From positions 183,035 through 247,034 of the forward strand of contig CAVPMU010000009.1 of NCBI GenBank assembly GCA_963706535.1: 64,000 nt of DNA. The letters are read 5' to 3'. Position 1 is the stretch's first letter, and every line of letters begins with the position of its first letter. The stretch is from RPQJ01 sp963706535. Lineage in GTDB: Bacteria > Pseudomonadota > Gammaproteobacteria > Steroidobacterales > Steroidobacteraceae. Below are positions 10,128-19,880 of this stretch, piece after piece. The position numbers and the translations under genes are program-made. The notes under the pieces were generated by a model, which ran no database searches, had not been told where the DNA came from, and worked only from the letters and a program-made list of their open reading frames with translations.

Positions 10128-11909
10128 ATGCCAATGCGTACTCACTACTGCGGCGAGGTCAACGAACGCCTCGTCGGTTCCACCGTCTCCGTCGCGGGAT
10201 GGGTTCACCGCCGTCGTGACCACGGCGGGGTCATCTTCGTGGATCTCCGGGACCGCGACGGCCTGCTGCAGGTCGTGTTCGACCCCGATGCGGCAGCCGT
10301 CTTTGCCGAGGCCGAGCGCGTGCGTGGCGAGTGGGTGCTGAAGGTTACCGGTACCGTGCGGCCGCGTCCCGCGGGCACGGCGAACCCGAATCTCGCCTCC
10401 GGGCAGGTCGAGCTGCTCGCGCGCGAAATCGAGGTGCTGAACCGCTCCGAGCCGCTGCCATTCCAGCTCGACGAGGAGGTGCGCGAGGAAACGCGCCTCA
10501 GGTACCGCTACGTCGACCTGCGCCGTGACGTGATGCAGTCGAGGCTGCGGCTGCGCCACGCGATCACGCGTGCCATGCGCGAGTACCTCGACCGCAACGG
10601 CTTCGTCGACATCGAGACGCCGATGCTCACCAAGGCGACGCCCGAGGGCGCGCGCGACTATCTCGTGCCGAGCCGCACGCAGGCAGGCAGGTTCTTCGCG
10701 CTGCCGCAGTCGCCGCAGATCTTCAAGCAGCTGCTCATGATGTCGGGCTTCGACCGCTACTACCAGATCGTGCGCTGCTTCCGCGACGAGGACCTGCGCG
10801 CCGACCGCCAGCCCGAATTCACGCAGCTCAACGTCGAGACCTCGTTCCTCGAGCGCGACGAGATCATGGCGCTGATGGAAGGGCTGGTACGCGAGATCTT
10901 CGCGAAAGTGCTCGACACCAGGCTGCCCGACCCGTTCCCGCGCATGACCTACGCCGAGGCGATGCGCCGCTATGCGTCCGACAAGCCCGACCTGCGCGTG
11001 CCGCTCGAACTCGTCGACGTCGCCGACCTGGTGCGCGACAGCGAGTTCAAGGTGTTTGCCGCGCCGGCGGCCGCGGCGGACGGACGCGTGGCCGCGCTGC
11101 GCGTGCCGCAGGGCGGCGAGAAGCTTTCGCGCAAGCAGATCGACGACTACACGGTGTTCGTCGCGCGCTACGGCGCGAAAGGCCTCGCCTACGTCAAGGT
11201 GAACGACGCCTCGAAGGGTCGCGAGGGGCTGCAGTCGCCGATCCTCAAGTTCTTGTCGGACGCCGCGGTGGCCGGGCTCATGGAGCGCACGGGCGCGCAG
11301 ACGGGCGACCTCGTGTTCTTCGGCGCGGACAAGGCGAAGGTGGTGAACGACGCGCTCGGCGCGCTGCGCCTCAAGGTCGGCCAGGATCTCGGCATGGTGG
11401 AGCAGGGCTGGCGACCGCTGTGGGTGGTCGACTTCCCGATGTTCGAGTGGGACCCGGATGCGAAGCGCTGGGCCGCCATGCACCATCCGTTCACCGCGCC
11501 CGTGAACGACGACCCGGCGACGCTGAAGGCCGACCCGGGCAGCGCGCTCGCGCGTGCCTACGACATGGTGCTGAACGGATCGGAGATCGGTGGCGGCTCG
11601 GTGCGTATCCACCGCAACGAGATGCAGTCGACCGTGTTCGAGATGCTCGGCATCGGCGCCGAGGAAGCACAGAAGAAGTTCGGCTTCCTGCTCGAGGCAC
11701 TGAGGTACGGTGCGCCCCCGCATGGCGGCATTGCATTCGGCCTCGACCGCCTCGCCATGCTGATGGCGGGCGCGGAGTCCATCCGCGACGTGATCGCGTT
11801 CCCGAAGACGCAGACCGCCACCTGCCCGCTCACCGATGCGCCGACGGAAGTGTCGGAGCAGCAGCTGAGAGAGCTGCACATAAGGGTGAGAACGCCGGTG
11901 AAGGAATAG
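10128..11909 (+). CDS. aspS: Aspartyl-tRNA synthetase
   Basis: Class II synthetase that charges tRNA-Asp (possibly also tRNA-Asn). The N-terminal OB anticodon-binding fold (VSVAGWVHRRRDHGGVIFVDLRDRDG) is followed by class II motif 2 (FRDEDLRADRQPEFTQLN), a bacterial GAD insertion domain (about 290-420), and motif 3 (GIAFGLDRLAML). 593 residues, bacterial-type length. Start at 10128 (MPMRTHYCG); 10134 is also possible. Flanked on both sides by heptamer inverted repeats. Confidence 0.97.
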   Translation: MPMRTHYCGEVNERLVGSTVSVAGWVHRRRDHGGVIFVDLRDRDGLLQVVFDPDAAAVFAEAERVRGEWVLKVTGTVRPRPAGTANPNLASGQVELLAREIEVLNRSEPLPFQLDEEVREETRLRYRYVDLRRDVMQSRLRLRHAITRAMREYLDRNGFVDIETPMLTKATPEGARDYLVPSRTQAGRFFALPQSPQIFKQLLMMSGFDRYYQIVRCFRDEDLRADRQPEFTQLNVETSFLERDEIMALMEGLVREIFAKVLDTRLPDPFPRMTYAEAMRRYASDKPDLRVPLELVDVADLVRDSEFKVFAAPAAAADGRVAALRVPQGGEKLSRKQIDDYTVFVARYGAKGLAYVKVNDASKGREGLQSPILKFLSDAAVAGLMERTGAQTGDLVFFGADKAKVVNDALGALRLKVGQDLGMVEQGWRPLWVVDFPMFEWDPDAKRWAAMHHPFTAPVNDDPATLKADPGSALARAYDMVLNGSEIGGGSVRIHRNEMQSTVFEMLGIGAEEAQKKFGFLLEALRYGAPPHGGIAFGLDRLAMLMAGAESIRDVIAFPKTQTATCPLTDAPTEVSEQQLRELHIRVRTPVKE

Positions 11910-12065
11910 GCTGAGGGCTGAGGGCTGTGGGCTGTGGGCTGTGGGCTGTGGGATGAGGGCTGTGGGCTGTAGGCTGTAGGTCGGAGGCCCTCCGGGCCCT
12001 CAGCCGCGCCCTCTTACCTACAGCCTACAGCCTACAGCCTTCTTTCTTCGCCCTCAGCCCTCAGC
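11910..12065. repeat. Inverted heptanucleotide tandem repeats (GGCTGTG type), second copy
   Basis: Begins immediately after the aspS stop with about ten head-to-tail heptamers (GGCTGAG, GGCTGTG, GGCTGTA) up to about 11982. It is mirrored at about 11997-12065 by CCTACAG and CCCTCAG units ending one base before the next start codon. The arms can pair over more than 30 bp. Unit sequence and phase match the copy at 10010-10120. Confidence 0.88.
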
Positions 12066-12066
12066 C

Positions 12067-12711
12067 ATGTCGTCAGACCCCATCGTTCTCGTCCACGGCC
12101 TGTGGATGAACGGAATGGAACTCGGCGTGCTGCGCAACCGCCTGCAGCACGAGCACGGCTTCGACGTGCACGTCTTTTCCTATCCGACGCTGCATGGCGA
12201 CGCGGCGGAGATCTGCCGGGAGCTGGCGGAGTTCGCGGCGCGCATTGGCAGTGACCGGCCCGTGCACCTCGTCGGGCACAGCCTCGGCGGGGCCTTCGTC
12301 TACCGGACGCTGACTGACTGCCCTGGACGTTTCCGCGGCAACGCCGTCGTGCTCGGCTCTCCGCTGAGTGGCAGCAAGGCCGCGGCGGGTGCGGCGCAAT
12401 GGTCGTTCGTCCGGCCGCTGCTAGGGCCGCACGTGCTCAATGAACTCGCCGCGCCGAGGCAGCGCAGCTGGAACGGGCCGGGTGCGCTCGGGTCGATTGC
12501 GGGCAGGCTCCCGATCGGCACCGGGCAGTTCTTCGCGCACTTCGACGAGGACAACGACGGGACGGTGGCAGTCAGCGAGACGCGGATCCCGGGACTGACG
12601 GATCACCTCGTGCTGCCGCACAGCCACATCGGCATGCTGTTCGCAGAGGACGTGGCCATGCAGGTCGCGCAGTTCCTGCGCAACGGGCGCTTCGTCAAGC
12701 CGTCGGCTTGA
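12067..12711 (+). CDS. Alpha/beta hydrolase (triacylglycerol lipase/PGAP1-like)
   Basis: 214 residues. The start IVLVHGLWMNGMEL is an oxyanion-hole HG motif, and the nucleophile elbow is GHSLGG at about residues 74-79. An Asp in the DEDNDGTV stretch and the His of LPHSHIG complete a plausible triad. No signal peptide, so cytoplasmic. Related proteins act on esters or acyl chains; the substrate here is unknown. Its 3' end overlaps the convergent mutS 3' end by 17 bp. Confidence 0.82.
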   Translation: MSSDPIVLVHGLWMNGMELGVLRNRLQHEHGFDVHVFSYPTLHGDAAEICRELAEFAARIGSDRPVHLVGHSLGGAFVYRTLTDCPGRFRGNAVVLGSPLSGSKAAAGAAQWSFVRPLLGPHVLNELAAPRQRSWNGPGALGSIAGRLPIGTGQFFAHFDEDNDGTVAVSETRIPGLTDHLVLPHSHIGMLFAEDVAMQVAQFLRNGRFVKPSA

Positions 12712-15301
12712 GCATGCGTCTCAGCCGGTAGAGGGCCTCGAGCGCGTCGCGCGGCGCGAGTCCGTCCGGATCCAGTTGGCGCAGTTCGTCGAGGGCTGCC
12801 TGTTCGCGCGGGTCGAGGGCCGGGCCAAACGCCAGTTTCTGCTGAAGGTCCGCCGGTCGCGCGGCGTGGTCACGTCGCTCGAGTTCCGCCAGGTAGCGGC
12901 GAGCCTCAGTGATGACACCCATGGGCACCCCGGCGAGCCGCGCTACCTGCAACCCGTAGCTCTGGTTCGCCGGACCTTCCTTGACCGAGTGCAGGAATAC
13001 CAGCTGGTCGCCGTGCTCGGTGGCGTCGAGGTGCACGTTCGCGCAAGCAGGCAGTTCCTCGGCGAGCGCGGTGAGTTCGAAATAGTGCGTCGCGAACAGC
13101 GTGAAAGCGCCGACCTCGCGGCCGATGTGGCGCGCGCAGGCCCAGGCGAGCGAGAGGCCGTCGTAGGTGCTGGTGCCGCGGCCGATCTCGTCCATCAGCA
13201 CCAGGCTGTCGCGGGTCGCGTTGTTCAGGATGTTGGCGGCCTCGGTCATCTCGACCATGAAGGTCGAGCGACCGCCGGCGAGATCGTCCGCGGCGCCGAT
13301 GCGGGTGAAGACGCGGTCCACCGGCCCGATCGTCGCAGCGTCCGCGGGCACGTAGCTGCCGATGCCCGCGAGCACGACGATCAATGCCGCCTGCCGCATG
13401 TAGGTCGACTTGCCGCCCATGTTGGGGCCCGTGACGATCAGCATGCGCCGCCCCTCGTCGAGCCGCAGGTCGTTCGGCACGAAGGGACTGTCGAGATGCT
13501 GCTCGACCACTGGATGGCGCCCGCCGCAAATCTCGATGCGCGACTCGTCGCAGAGCTGCGGCTTCGCGAGGCGCAGCGCAAGCGCACGCTCCGTGAGGTT
13601 CGCGAGCACGTCGAGCGAGGCGAGCGCGGCCGCGGTCGCCTGCAGCCGTGGCAGGCGCTCGATCAGGCGGTCGAGCAGGGCCTCGTACAGTTCCCGCTCG
13701 CGAGCCAGCGCGCGATCCCGCGCGCCGAGCACGCGATCCTCGAAGCTCTTCAGTTCCGAGGTGATGTAGCGCTCGGCGTTCTTGACCGTCTGGCGCCGCA
13801 CCCAGTCGGCCGGCACCTGGTCGGCCTGGCTGCGACTCACCTCGATGTAGTACCCCTGCACCCGGTTGTAGCCGAAGCGCAGGTTCGCGAACCCGGTGCG
13901 CTCGCGCTCGCGGGCCTCGAGGTCGAGCAGCGCCTCGTCGCCGTGCTCGCTGATGCGGCGCAGCTCGTCGAGGTCGGCATCGAATCCCGGCGCGAAGACC
14001 CCGCCCTCGCGGAGCATCGCGGGCGGCGTCGGCACCAGCGCCGAGGCGAGCAGCGCGTGCGCTTCGGGATGCGTTCCGGCGGATGCGGCGAGTTGCAGCA
14101 GCAGCGGCGAATCGATGCCCTGCAATAGTTCGTGCAGCGCCGGCAGTTGACCGAGCGCGTCCCTCAGTCCAGCGAGATCGCGCGGTCGGGCGGAGCGCAA
14201 CGCGACTCGCGCGAGGATGCGCTCGACGTCCCCGACACTACGCAGCTGCGCGTGCACGGCCTCGTGCAGCCCGGTGTCGAGGAATGCCTCGACGGCTTGC
14301 AGCCGGTGCTCGCGCGGGGCACGCGTGCGTAGCGGACGCTGGATCCAGCGTCGCAATTCCCGACCACCCATGGCGGTGGCGGTGCGGTCGAGCACGCCGA
14401 CGAGCGTGCTGTCGATGCGGCCCGCGAGGCTCGAGTCGAGCTCTAGATTGCGGCGCGTGGCGGCGTCGAGCAGCAGCGCTTCGTCGCGCTCCTCGCAGCG
14501 GATGCCGCGCAGGTGGGGCAGGGCGGACTTCTGCGTGTCCCGCACGTACTGCAGCAGGCAGCCCGCGGCGCCGACCGCGAGCGGCCGGTTCGCGAGCCCG
14601 AAACCCGCGAGGTCACGCGTGCCGAACTGCTCGCACAGGCGCTGCTCGCTGCTGCTGGCGTCGAAGTGCCACGGCGGTCGCGGGCGCACCGCTGCCACGG
14701 CACCCGGCGCGAGCCCGGTCGCCGCGTCCTCGGCAACCAGCAACTCGGCCGGCCTGAGGCGCTCGATTTCGGAGGCCAGCGCCTCCATCCCGGTCGCCTC
14801 GAGTGCATGGAAGCGACCGCTCGCAAGTTCGAGCCAGGCGAGGCCGAACCGCTCGCCTGACATGCTCAATGCGGCCAGCAGCGTATCGCGGCGCTCCTCG
14901 AGCAGCGCATCGTCGGTCACTGTGCCGGGCGTGACGACGCGCACGACCTGCCGCTCGACGGGGCCCTTGGCCTTGGCCGGGTCGCCGATCTGCTCGCAGA
15001 TCGCGACCGACTCACCCTTGCGCACGGCGCGCGCGAGGTAGGTGTCGAGCGTCTGCACCGGTACGCCCGCCATCGGGATCGGCTCGCCTGCAGACTGGCC
15101 CCGCGCGGTGAGCGTGATCTCCAGCAGGCGTGCGGCCCGACGCGCGTCCTCGAAGAACAGCTCGTAGAAATCCCCCATCCGGTAGAACAGGAGCACGTCG
15201 GGGTACTGCGCCTTGATGCGCAGGTACTGCTGCATCACCGGGGAGTGTCCAGCGAACTGGCCGTCCGGAACCGCATCAGGCTGTTTTTCTTTTGATTTCA
15301 A
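12695..15301 (-). CDS. mutS: DNA mismatch repair protein MutS
   Basis: Recognises mismatches and recruits MutL. Mismatch-binding domain I is present with the Phe-x-Glu motif in YRMGDFYELFFEDA. The C-terminal ATPase has Walker A TGPNMGGKSTYMRQ, the LVLMDEIGRGTSTYDG Walker B/signature block and FATHYFELT. The region upstream of SPVMQQYLRIKAQ has no ATG. I chose TTG at 15301 (LKSKEKQPDAV), preceded by AAGG; an upstream TTG at 15424 is open but gives an unusual extra N-terminus. About 868 residues. The ISL3 insertion begins 162 bp upstream of the chosen start. Confidence 0.93.
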   Translation of the reverse strand: MKSKEKQPDAVPDGQFAGHSPVMQQYLRIKAQYPDVLLFYRMGDFYELFFEDARRAARLLEITLTARGQSAGEPIPMAGVPVQTLDTYLARAVRKGESVAICEQIGDPAKAKGPVERQVVRVVTPGTVTDDALLEERRDTLLAALSMSGERFGLAWLELASGRFHALEATGMEALASEIERLRPAELLVAEDAATGLAPGAVAAVRPRPPWHFDASSSEQRLCEQFGTRDLAGFGLANRPLAVGAAGCLLQYVRDTQKSALPHLRGIRCEERDEALLLDAATRRNLELDSSLAGRIDSTLVGVLDRTATAMGGRELRRWIQRPLRTRAPREHRLQAVEAFLDTGLHEAVHAQLRSVGDVERILARVALRSARPRDLAGLRDALGQLPALHELLQGIDSPLLLQLAASAGTHPEAHALLASALVPTPPAMLREGGVFAPGFDADLDELRRISEHGDEALLDLEARERERTGFANLRFGYNRVQGYYIEVSRSQADQVPADWVRRQTVKNAERYITSELKSFEDRVLGARDRALARERELYEALLDRLIERLPRLQATAAALASLDVLANLTERALALRLAKPQLCDESRIEICGGRHPVVEQHLDSPFVPNDLRLDEGRRMLIVTGPNMGGKSTYMRQAALIVVLAGIGSYVPADAATIGPVDRVFTRIGAADDLAGGRSTFMVEMTEAANILNNATRDSLVLMDEIGRGTSTYDGLSLAWACARHIGREVGAFTLFATHYFELTALAEELPACANVHLDATEHGDQLVFLHSVKEGPANQSYGLQVARLAGVPMGVITEARRYLAELERRDHAARPADLQQKLAFGPALDPREQAALDELRQLDPDGLAPRDALEALYRLRRMLKPTA

Positions 15302-15462
15302 GGCAATATGGACCTTGTATGGGCTGCCAAGACGACTCCAGACCCCGCGTCGCCTCAAGTTGAATGTTACTGAGCGAGTTCGGCCGCTCACCCGAAATTT
15401 TACCAGTGAGGACTCGTGCCACAATCAAGCCCTCATGCGGAGCAAGGCATCATGACAAGAAA

Positions 15463-16804
15463 GGCTCATCGTGATTTCGTGTGGGTAAAAGCAAGGGCGC
15501 AGCGGTGCTGAAAGTCTTGTTTATCCGGCACAGGAAGACGATGGCCGGGTCGCGGGATTTTGGCATGATTGCCGGATGTCCAAGACACGCAAAGTGCGCC
15601 GCCTGGCGGATGCATATCGGTTCCCCGGTTTTCGTACCTTGCAGAGCGTCCGTGGGATCTTCGGCGACCCGCAGGTGCGGCTCGTTACGCTCGTCCGGCG
15701 GGGAAAAAAACCGTCTGCGGCACCTGTGGCACGGTGCATTGGGGCTGGTACGACCGGCGGCAACGGCGGGCCCGGGACCTGCCCTGCGGGAACCACCGCA
15801 TTTACCTGCAGATCGAGGTGCGACGCGTCCGGTGCCGTCGGTGCGGCCGCGTGAAGCGCGCGCGGCTGGAGGATTTCCTCGACAACGCCCTGCACAGCCG
15901 ACGCTTTGCCCGCCACATCGGCAGCGGCTCGACTGGCACACCGTCAAGCGGCTCGAGAAGAATACATGCGCGAGCAGCTGGAGCGTTCGGGCCAGCCGCG
16001 GCCGAAGGTGATCGGCATCGACGCGATCTCGGTACGCAAGGGCCACGACTACCGCATCGTGGTCAGCGACTTGGAGAAGCACCGGCCGATCTGGTTCGGC
16101 GGCACCGATCGCAGCGAGGCGAGCATGGATGAGTTCCATCGCTTTCTCGGCGAAAAGGCGTCCAAGCGAGTTCGCCTGGCGGTCATGGACATGTGGAAGC
16201 CGTTTCGCGACTCGACCGGCAAGAACGCCCCACAGGCGGCGATCCTGTTCGACAAGTTCCACATCCTGCGCCACCCCGGGGAGGCGCTCGACAAGGTCCG
16301 CAAGGCCGGGTACGCGCGCCTCGACGGCCAGTCGCGCACGTTCATCGAGGGCCAGAAGTACGCGCTGCTGTCGCATCCGCGGAACCTCAAGGGTCCCGCC
16401 CGCAAGAACTCGAAGCTCCTGCTGACGGCCAACAAGCGCCTGAACACCGCCTATCTGCTCAAGGAATCCTTCGGCCAGCTGTGGGATTGCAACAGCGAAG
16501 CCCGGGCGAGGAAGTTCTTCGACAACCGGCGGGCGCAGCTCAAATGGCAGCGGCTGAAACCGTACGAGAAGTTCGCCGAGATGATCGACCGGCACTGGGA
16601 CGGAATCGCCGCCTACTGCCAGCCGGAGCACCAGGTTGCCCTCGGCTTCGTCGAAGGCCTCAATGACAAAATCCGCGTCATCCAGCGGCGAGCCCATGGC
16701 TTGCACGACGAGGAGTACCTCGAGCTCGAGGTCCTGACCTGTACGCTGCCGGCACTTTGATCAAAAAGTGAGCAGAATTTACCCGCTCGTTTCCACGAAG
16801 AGCC
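15463..16804 (+). mobile_element. ISL3 family insertion sequence with perfect 8-bp target duplication
   Basis: Imperfect terminal inverted repeats are visible: left ggctcatcgtgatttcgtg..., right end reading inward ggctcttcgtggaaacgag.... They are flanked by identical octamers acaagaaa at 15455-15462 and 16805-16812, the size expected for ISL3. The element is 1342 bp and contains one transposase gene broken by frameshifts. It sits at the border between the housekeeping segment and the IS-rich island. Confidence 0.92.
15576..16760 (+). pseudogene. ISL3 family transposase, three frameshifts
   Basis: The protein can only be read by changing frame three times. MSKTRKVRRLADAYRFPGF runs to RRGKK; at an A7 run (15704-15710) it resumes as KKTVCGTCGTVHWGWYD (zinc-finger part). 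Near 15920 it shifts to QRLDWHTVKRLEK, and near 15960 to YMREQLERSGQPRPKVIGID, the DDE domain, which continues to 16760. Each break fits loss of one base. The A7 run also matches an A_AAA_AAA slippery heptamer, so the first break might be programmed; the other two are not explained that way. Confidence 0.85.
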
Positions 16805-16976
16805 ACAAGAAAAATGACCCGTGCAACGCGCGAAACTCGCCGACACGATCCGACCTCAGTATCGCGCTTTAGCGACCGGTGTTAGCGTCAGCTGTCTACG
16901 GGGCGGTGGCCTGTGTGCGCTCGATGTACGAGCGACGATTGCTACGCTGCTGCTCGTGATATGACTCAAGCATGGA

Positions 16977-17392
16977 CCTGATTAGCCACAAAGTTCAGCA
17001 GGCCCATTCGGCGAGCCTTGCGAGGTGAATACCGAGCGCATCGATGGAGCAGGAGATGCGCGATGGGAATCAACCAGGTGCAGTTTCAGAAGGGCTTGTC
17101 GATGACGGCGTTCATGGAGCAGTACGGAACCGAGGAGAAATGCCATGCAGCGGTGGTCGCCATGCGTTGGCCGAATGGTTTCGTCTGCCCGGACTGTGGT
17201 GAGTCGCGCCATTGCACGTTTGAGCGCAAAGGTCTGCGGTACTGGCAATGCTCGGCCTGCCGAGAGCAAACGACGGTCATGTGCGGAACGATCTTCGAGG
17301 CGACCAAACTGCCGCTGACCACCTGGTTTCTGGGGATGCACCTGCTGACCCAAGCGAAGAATAATGTCTCGGCCCTTGAACTCAGAGCCTGA
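16977..17392 (+). pseudogene. IS1595 family element, 5' part only
   Basis: Starts with the IS1595 terminal repeat cctgattagccacaaagttc at 16977, identical to one end of the copy at 51504-52380. The coding part from ATG 17063 (MGINQVQFQKGLSMTAF) has the N-terminal zinc ribbon CPDCGESRHC...CSAC. It stops at 17392 after NNVSALELRA, where a complete transposase would continue with its DDE core. No right-hand repeat was found, so this is a truncated remnant. Confidence 0.85.
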
Positions 17393-17546
17393 GAAGCATT
17401 TGATCGCCGCAAGCCGAGTAAGCGACGTGCGATGAGATGCAGTTGCCTGCGCTGCGCAGGCGCTGCGGGGCGGTCGAGGCCCGGCCAAGCGTCTGTGAGG
17501 GCCGATGCGGGGTCTTCAGGGGTCGGTTTTTCACTTCAGGCACCTC

Positions 17547-18864
17547 TTATGCCGCCGCTGCGGCGATTTTGGACGCACCGGTGCTTCGACCGACCATCTG
17601 CGGCGCGATCTTGACCATGCGCATCAAGTTGTGCGCCAGCGCGTACAGGTAGGCCACCGCTCGAACCTTGCCCAGCCCGCGCACAGGCATGCGCTGCAGC
17701 CCGCGGTTGCGCGCCAGTGCGTTGACGCACTCGGCCGTGGCCGCGCGTTGCTTGTACACGTCCTTGATCTCGTCGCCGGCCATGCGCGCGCGCCACTGCG
17801 CCACCGGCTCGGAGTCTCCTTGCCTTGCGCTGGTGCTTGTCCGGCGGCGGGGTGTCGTCGTCGCCGGGCTTGCCGGCCTTGCGCTTGGGCTCGGGCACCG
17901 GGGCGATGACCTCGGTCTGGCCCTGCGTGTGCTCATGCACCGCGTCGATCTGCTCGTGCGCGGGGAAGCCCCCATCGACCAGCCATTGCCCGGGCGCTGT
18001 GCCCGTGCGCTCGATGACCTGCTCGACCATCGGCGCCATCTGCGCCATGTCGCTGCCGGCGTTGCTCACAGCCACGCCGACGATGACCTGGTCCTCGCAC
18101 GTCGTGGCCAGTTGCACGTTGAACGCCGGCCTGAAACCGCCGTCGCCCATCTTCATCACCCGCGCGTGGGCATCCGTGGTGCTGGCTCGCGCGTCCTCGG
18201 ACTTGTCACCGGTGCGCCGCTTGGCCGCCTGCACCTGCGGCAGTTGCTCCAGCGCGGCGCCGATGCGCTCCTCGCGCTGCTGCGCGGCACGCTCGCGCCT
18301 GCCGTCCTGCGCCACGCGCTCCAGGCTGATCGCCCCGGCCGAGGCCAGCGCAGCGACATTGGCCGTGAGCACTTCGTCCATCAACGTCTCGTTGCCCGAG
18401 CGAAAGTCGTTGAGCGCGTGGTAGTTCACCGACACACCGCCGCAGATCCAGCGGTAGGCATCGCTCTCGCGCGTGAGACGGGCGATCTCCCGCCCGCTGC
18501 CCACACCATCGAGCGTGGCGTACAGCCACAGCGCGAACAGGATCCGCGGGTCGATCGCCGAGCGTCCAGCGTTGCTGCCGCGGGCCTTGATCGATTCGAT
18601 CAACCGGCTCAGGTCCTGCCGCTCGACGTAGCCCCACACCAGCCGAGCCCGGTGATCCTCACCCAGCAGCGATTCCAGCTCCGAGGCTCGCAGTTCGATC
18701 TGCCCGCGGTTGGGCTGCAGCAGCCGCGGCGGGCCTTGCCGGCGCGCGGCCGCGCGCGCCTGCTGCGCCGCCATCACCTGTCGCTCTTGCTCGGCCGGCA
18801 GGTACTCGAACAGGCTGGCCGGCGATTCGTTACGAAGTTCGGATTCGCTCATGTCTCGGAGCAT
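17547..18864 (-). pseudogene. IS1182 family transposase (subgroup A), frameshifted
   Basis: N-terminal part from 18864 (MLRDMSESELRNES) has the IS1182 core QIELRASELESLLGEDHRAR...FALWLYATLDGVGSGREIARL and NYHALNDFRSGNE. Near 17820 the reading frame changes by one base, and the C-terminus continues as GDSEPVAQWRARMAGDEIKDVYKQRAATAECVNALARNRG to 17547. The segment that usually follows ERVAQDG appears deleted. Its upstream end abuts the truncated IS630 copy, so it probably inserted into that element. Confidence 0.8.
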
Positions 18865-18921
18865 GCCAGTCCCAGGACACTCTGGCGAGATTGGAGAAAA
18901 ACTCTCACGCTCTCGGTGCGG

Positions 18922-19880
18922 GACAGGAAAACGAGCTGCTCAAGCTGATTCGCTCCCGGCGCACCAGCGTGCGCCTTGCGCAGGGCGCGCGCTATATCGT
19001 CGCTGGAGTCGATGGCATCGAGCGAGACTTGCCGCGCGGTGCGCCGCCGGTGAAGGTGGACGTGCAACAGCTGGTGGAGCTCACTACCCAAACGACCCCG
19101 TCGGCGGCTACTCACTGGAGCACGCGCAAGATGGCAGCCAAATTGGGTGTCAGTCCCAGCACGGTGATGCGTCACTGGCAGGCCAACGGCTTGAAGCCGC
19201 ACATCGTGCGCGGCTTCAAGGTCTCGCGCGACCCGCAGTTCGTCGAGAAGCTCGAGGACATCGTCGGGCTGTACCTCTCTCCGCCCGAGCACGCGCTGGT
19301 GCTGTGCTGCGACGAGGAGAGCCAGGTGCAGGCGCTCGACCGCACGCAGCCAGGCCTGCCGCTGAAGAAGGGCCGGGCGCAGACGATGACGCACGATTAC
19401 AGGCGCCACGGCACCACCACACTCTTTGCGGCGCTGAACGTGCTGGATGGGCAGGTCATTGGCCACTGCCAGCAGCGTCACGCCCACGCTGAGTGGCTGA
19501 GATTTCTGCGCAAGATCGACCGCGAGACGCCCAAGGACAAGACGCTGCACCTCATTGCCGACAACTACGCCACGCACAAGCACCCGGCCGTACAACAGTG
19601 GCTGGCCAGGCACCCGAGGTTCAACATGCACTTCACGCCAACCTCGGCATCGTGGCTGAACATGGTGGAGCGATTCTTCCGCGACTTGACTACCCAGCGA
19701 CTGCGCCGCGGAGTGTTCGCCAGCGTGCCCGAACTCGTGCAAGCCATCGACGAATACGTCGCTCATCACAACACCGACCCCAAGCCGTTCATCTGGACCA
19801 AGAGCGCGCGTGACATCTTGCAGAAGGTCATCCGGGCCAACGCGCGCTCAAGTTCCAAACAGAACGAAACACTCCACTAG
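18922..19880 (+). pseudogene. IS630 family transposase, copy 1 (5' truncated)
   Basis: From about 18922 the sequence is nearly identical to the IS630 copy at 56775, starting at QENELLKLIRSRR. The 5' end and left repeat are lost at the junction with the IS1182 element. The DDE residues are intact (CCDEES, LIADNYATHKH, WLNMVERFF). The N-terminus lacks the helix-turn-helix: it jumps from RLAQGARYIVAG to VDGIERDLPRGAPP. The right end runs to cactccac at 19877, followed by the TA target at 19878-19879. Confidence 0.85.

Noticed and set aside
10119..11879. Long minus-strand frame over aspS
   Set aside because: Antisense shadow; all class II synthetase motifs are on the plus strand.
12776..14128. 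Forward frame opposite mutS
   Set aside because: Low-complexity Arg/Val/Glu/Ala sequence, shadow of mutS.
15704..15710. Programmed frameshift as full explanation for the ISL3 transposase
   Set aside because: The A7 run could serve the first change, but two more one-base breaks near 15920 and 15960 have no slippery sequence.
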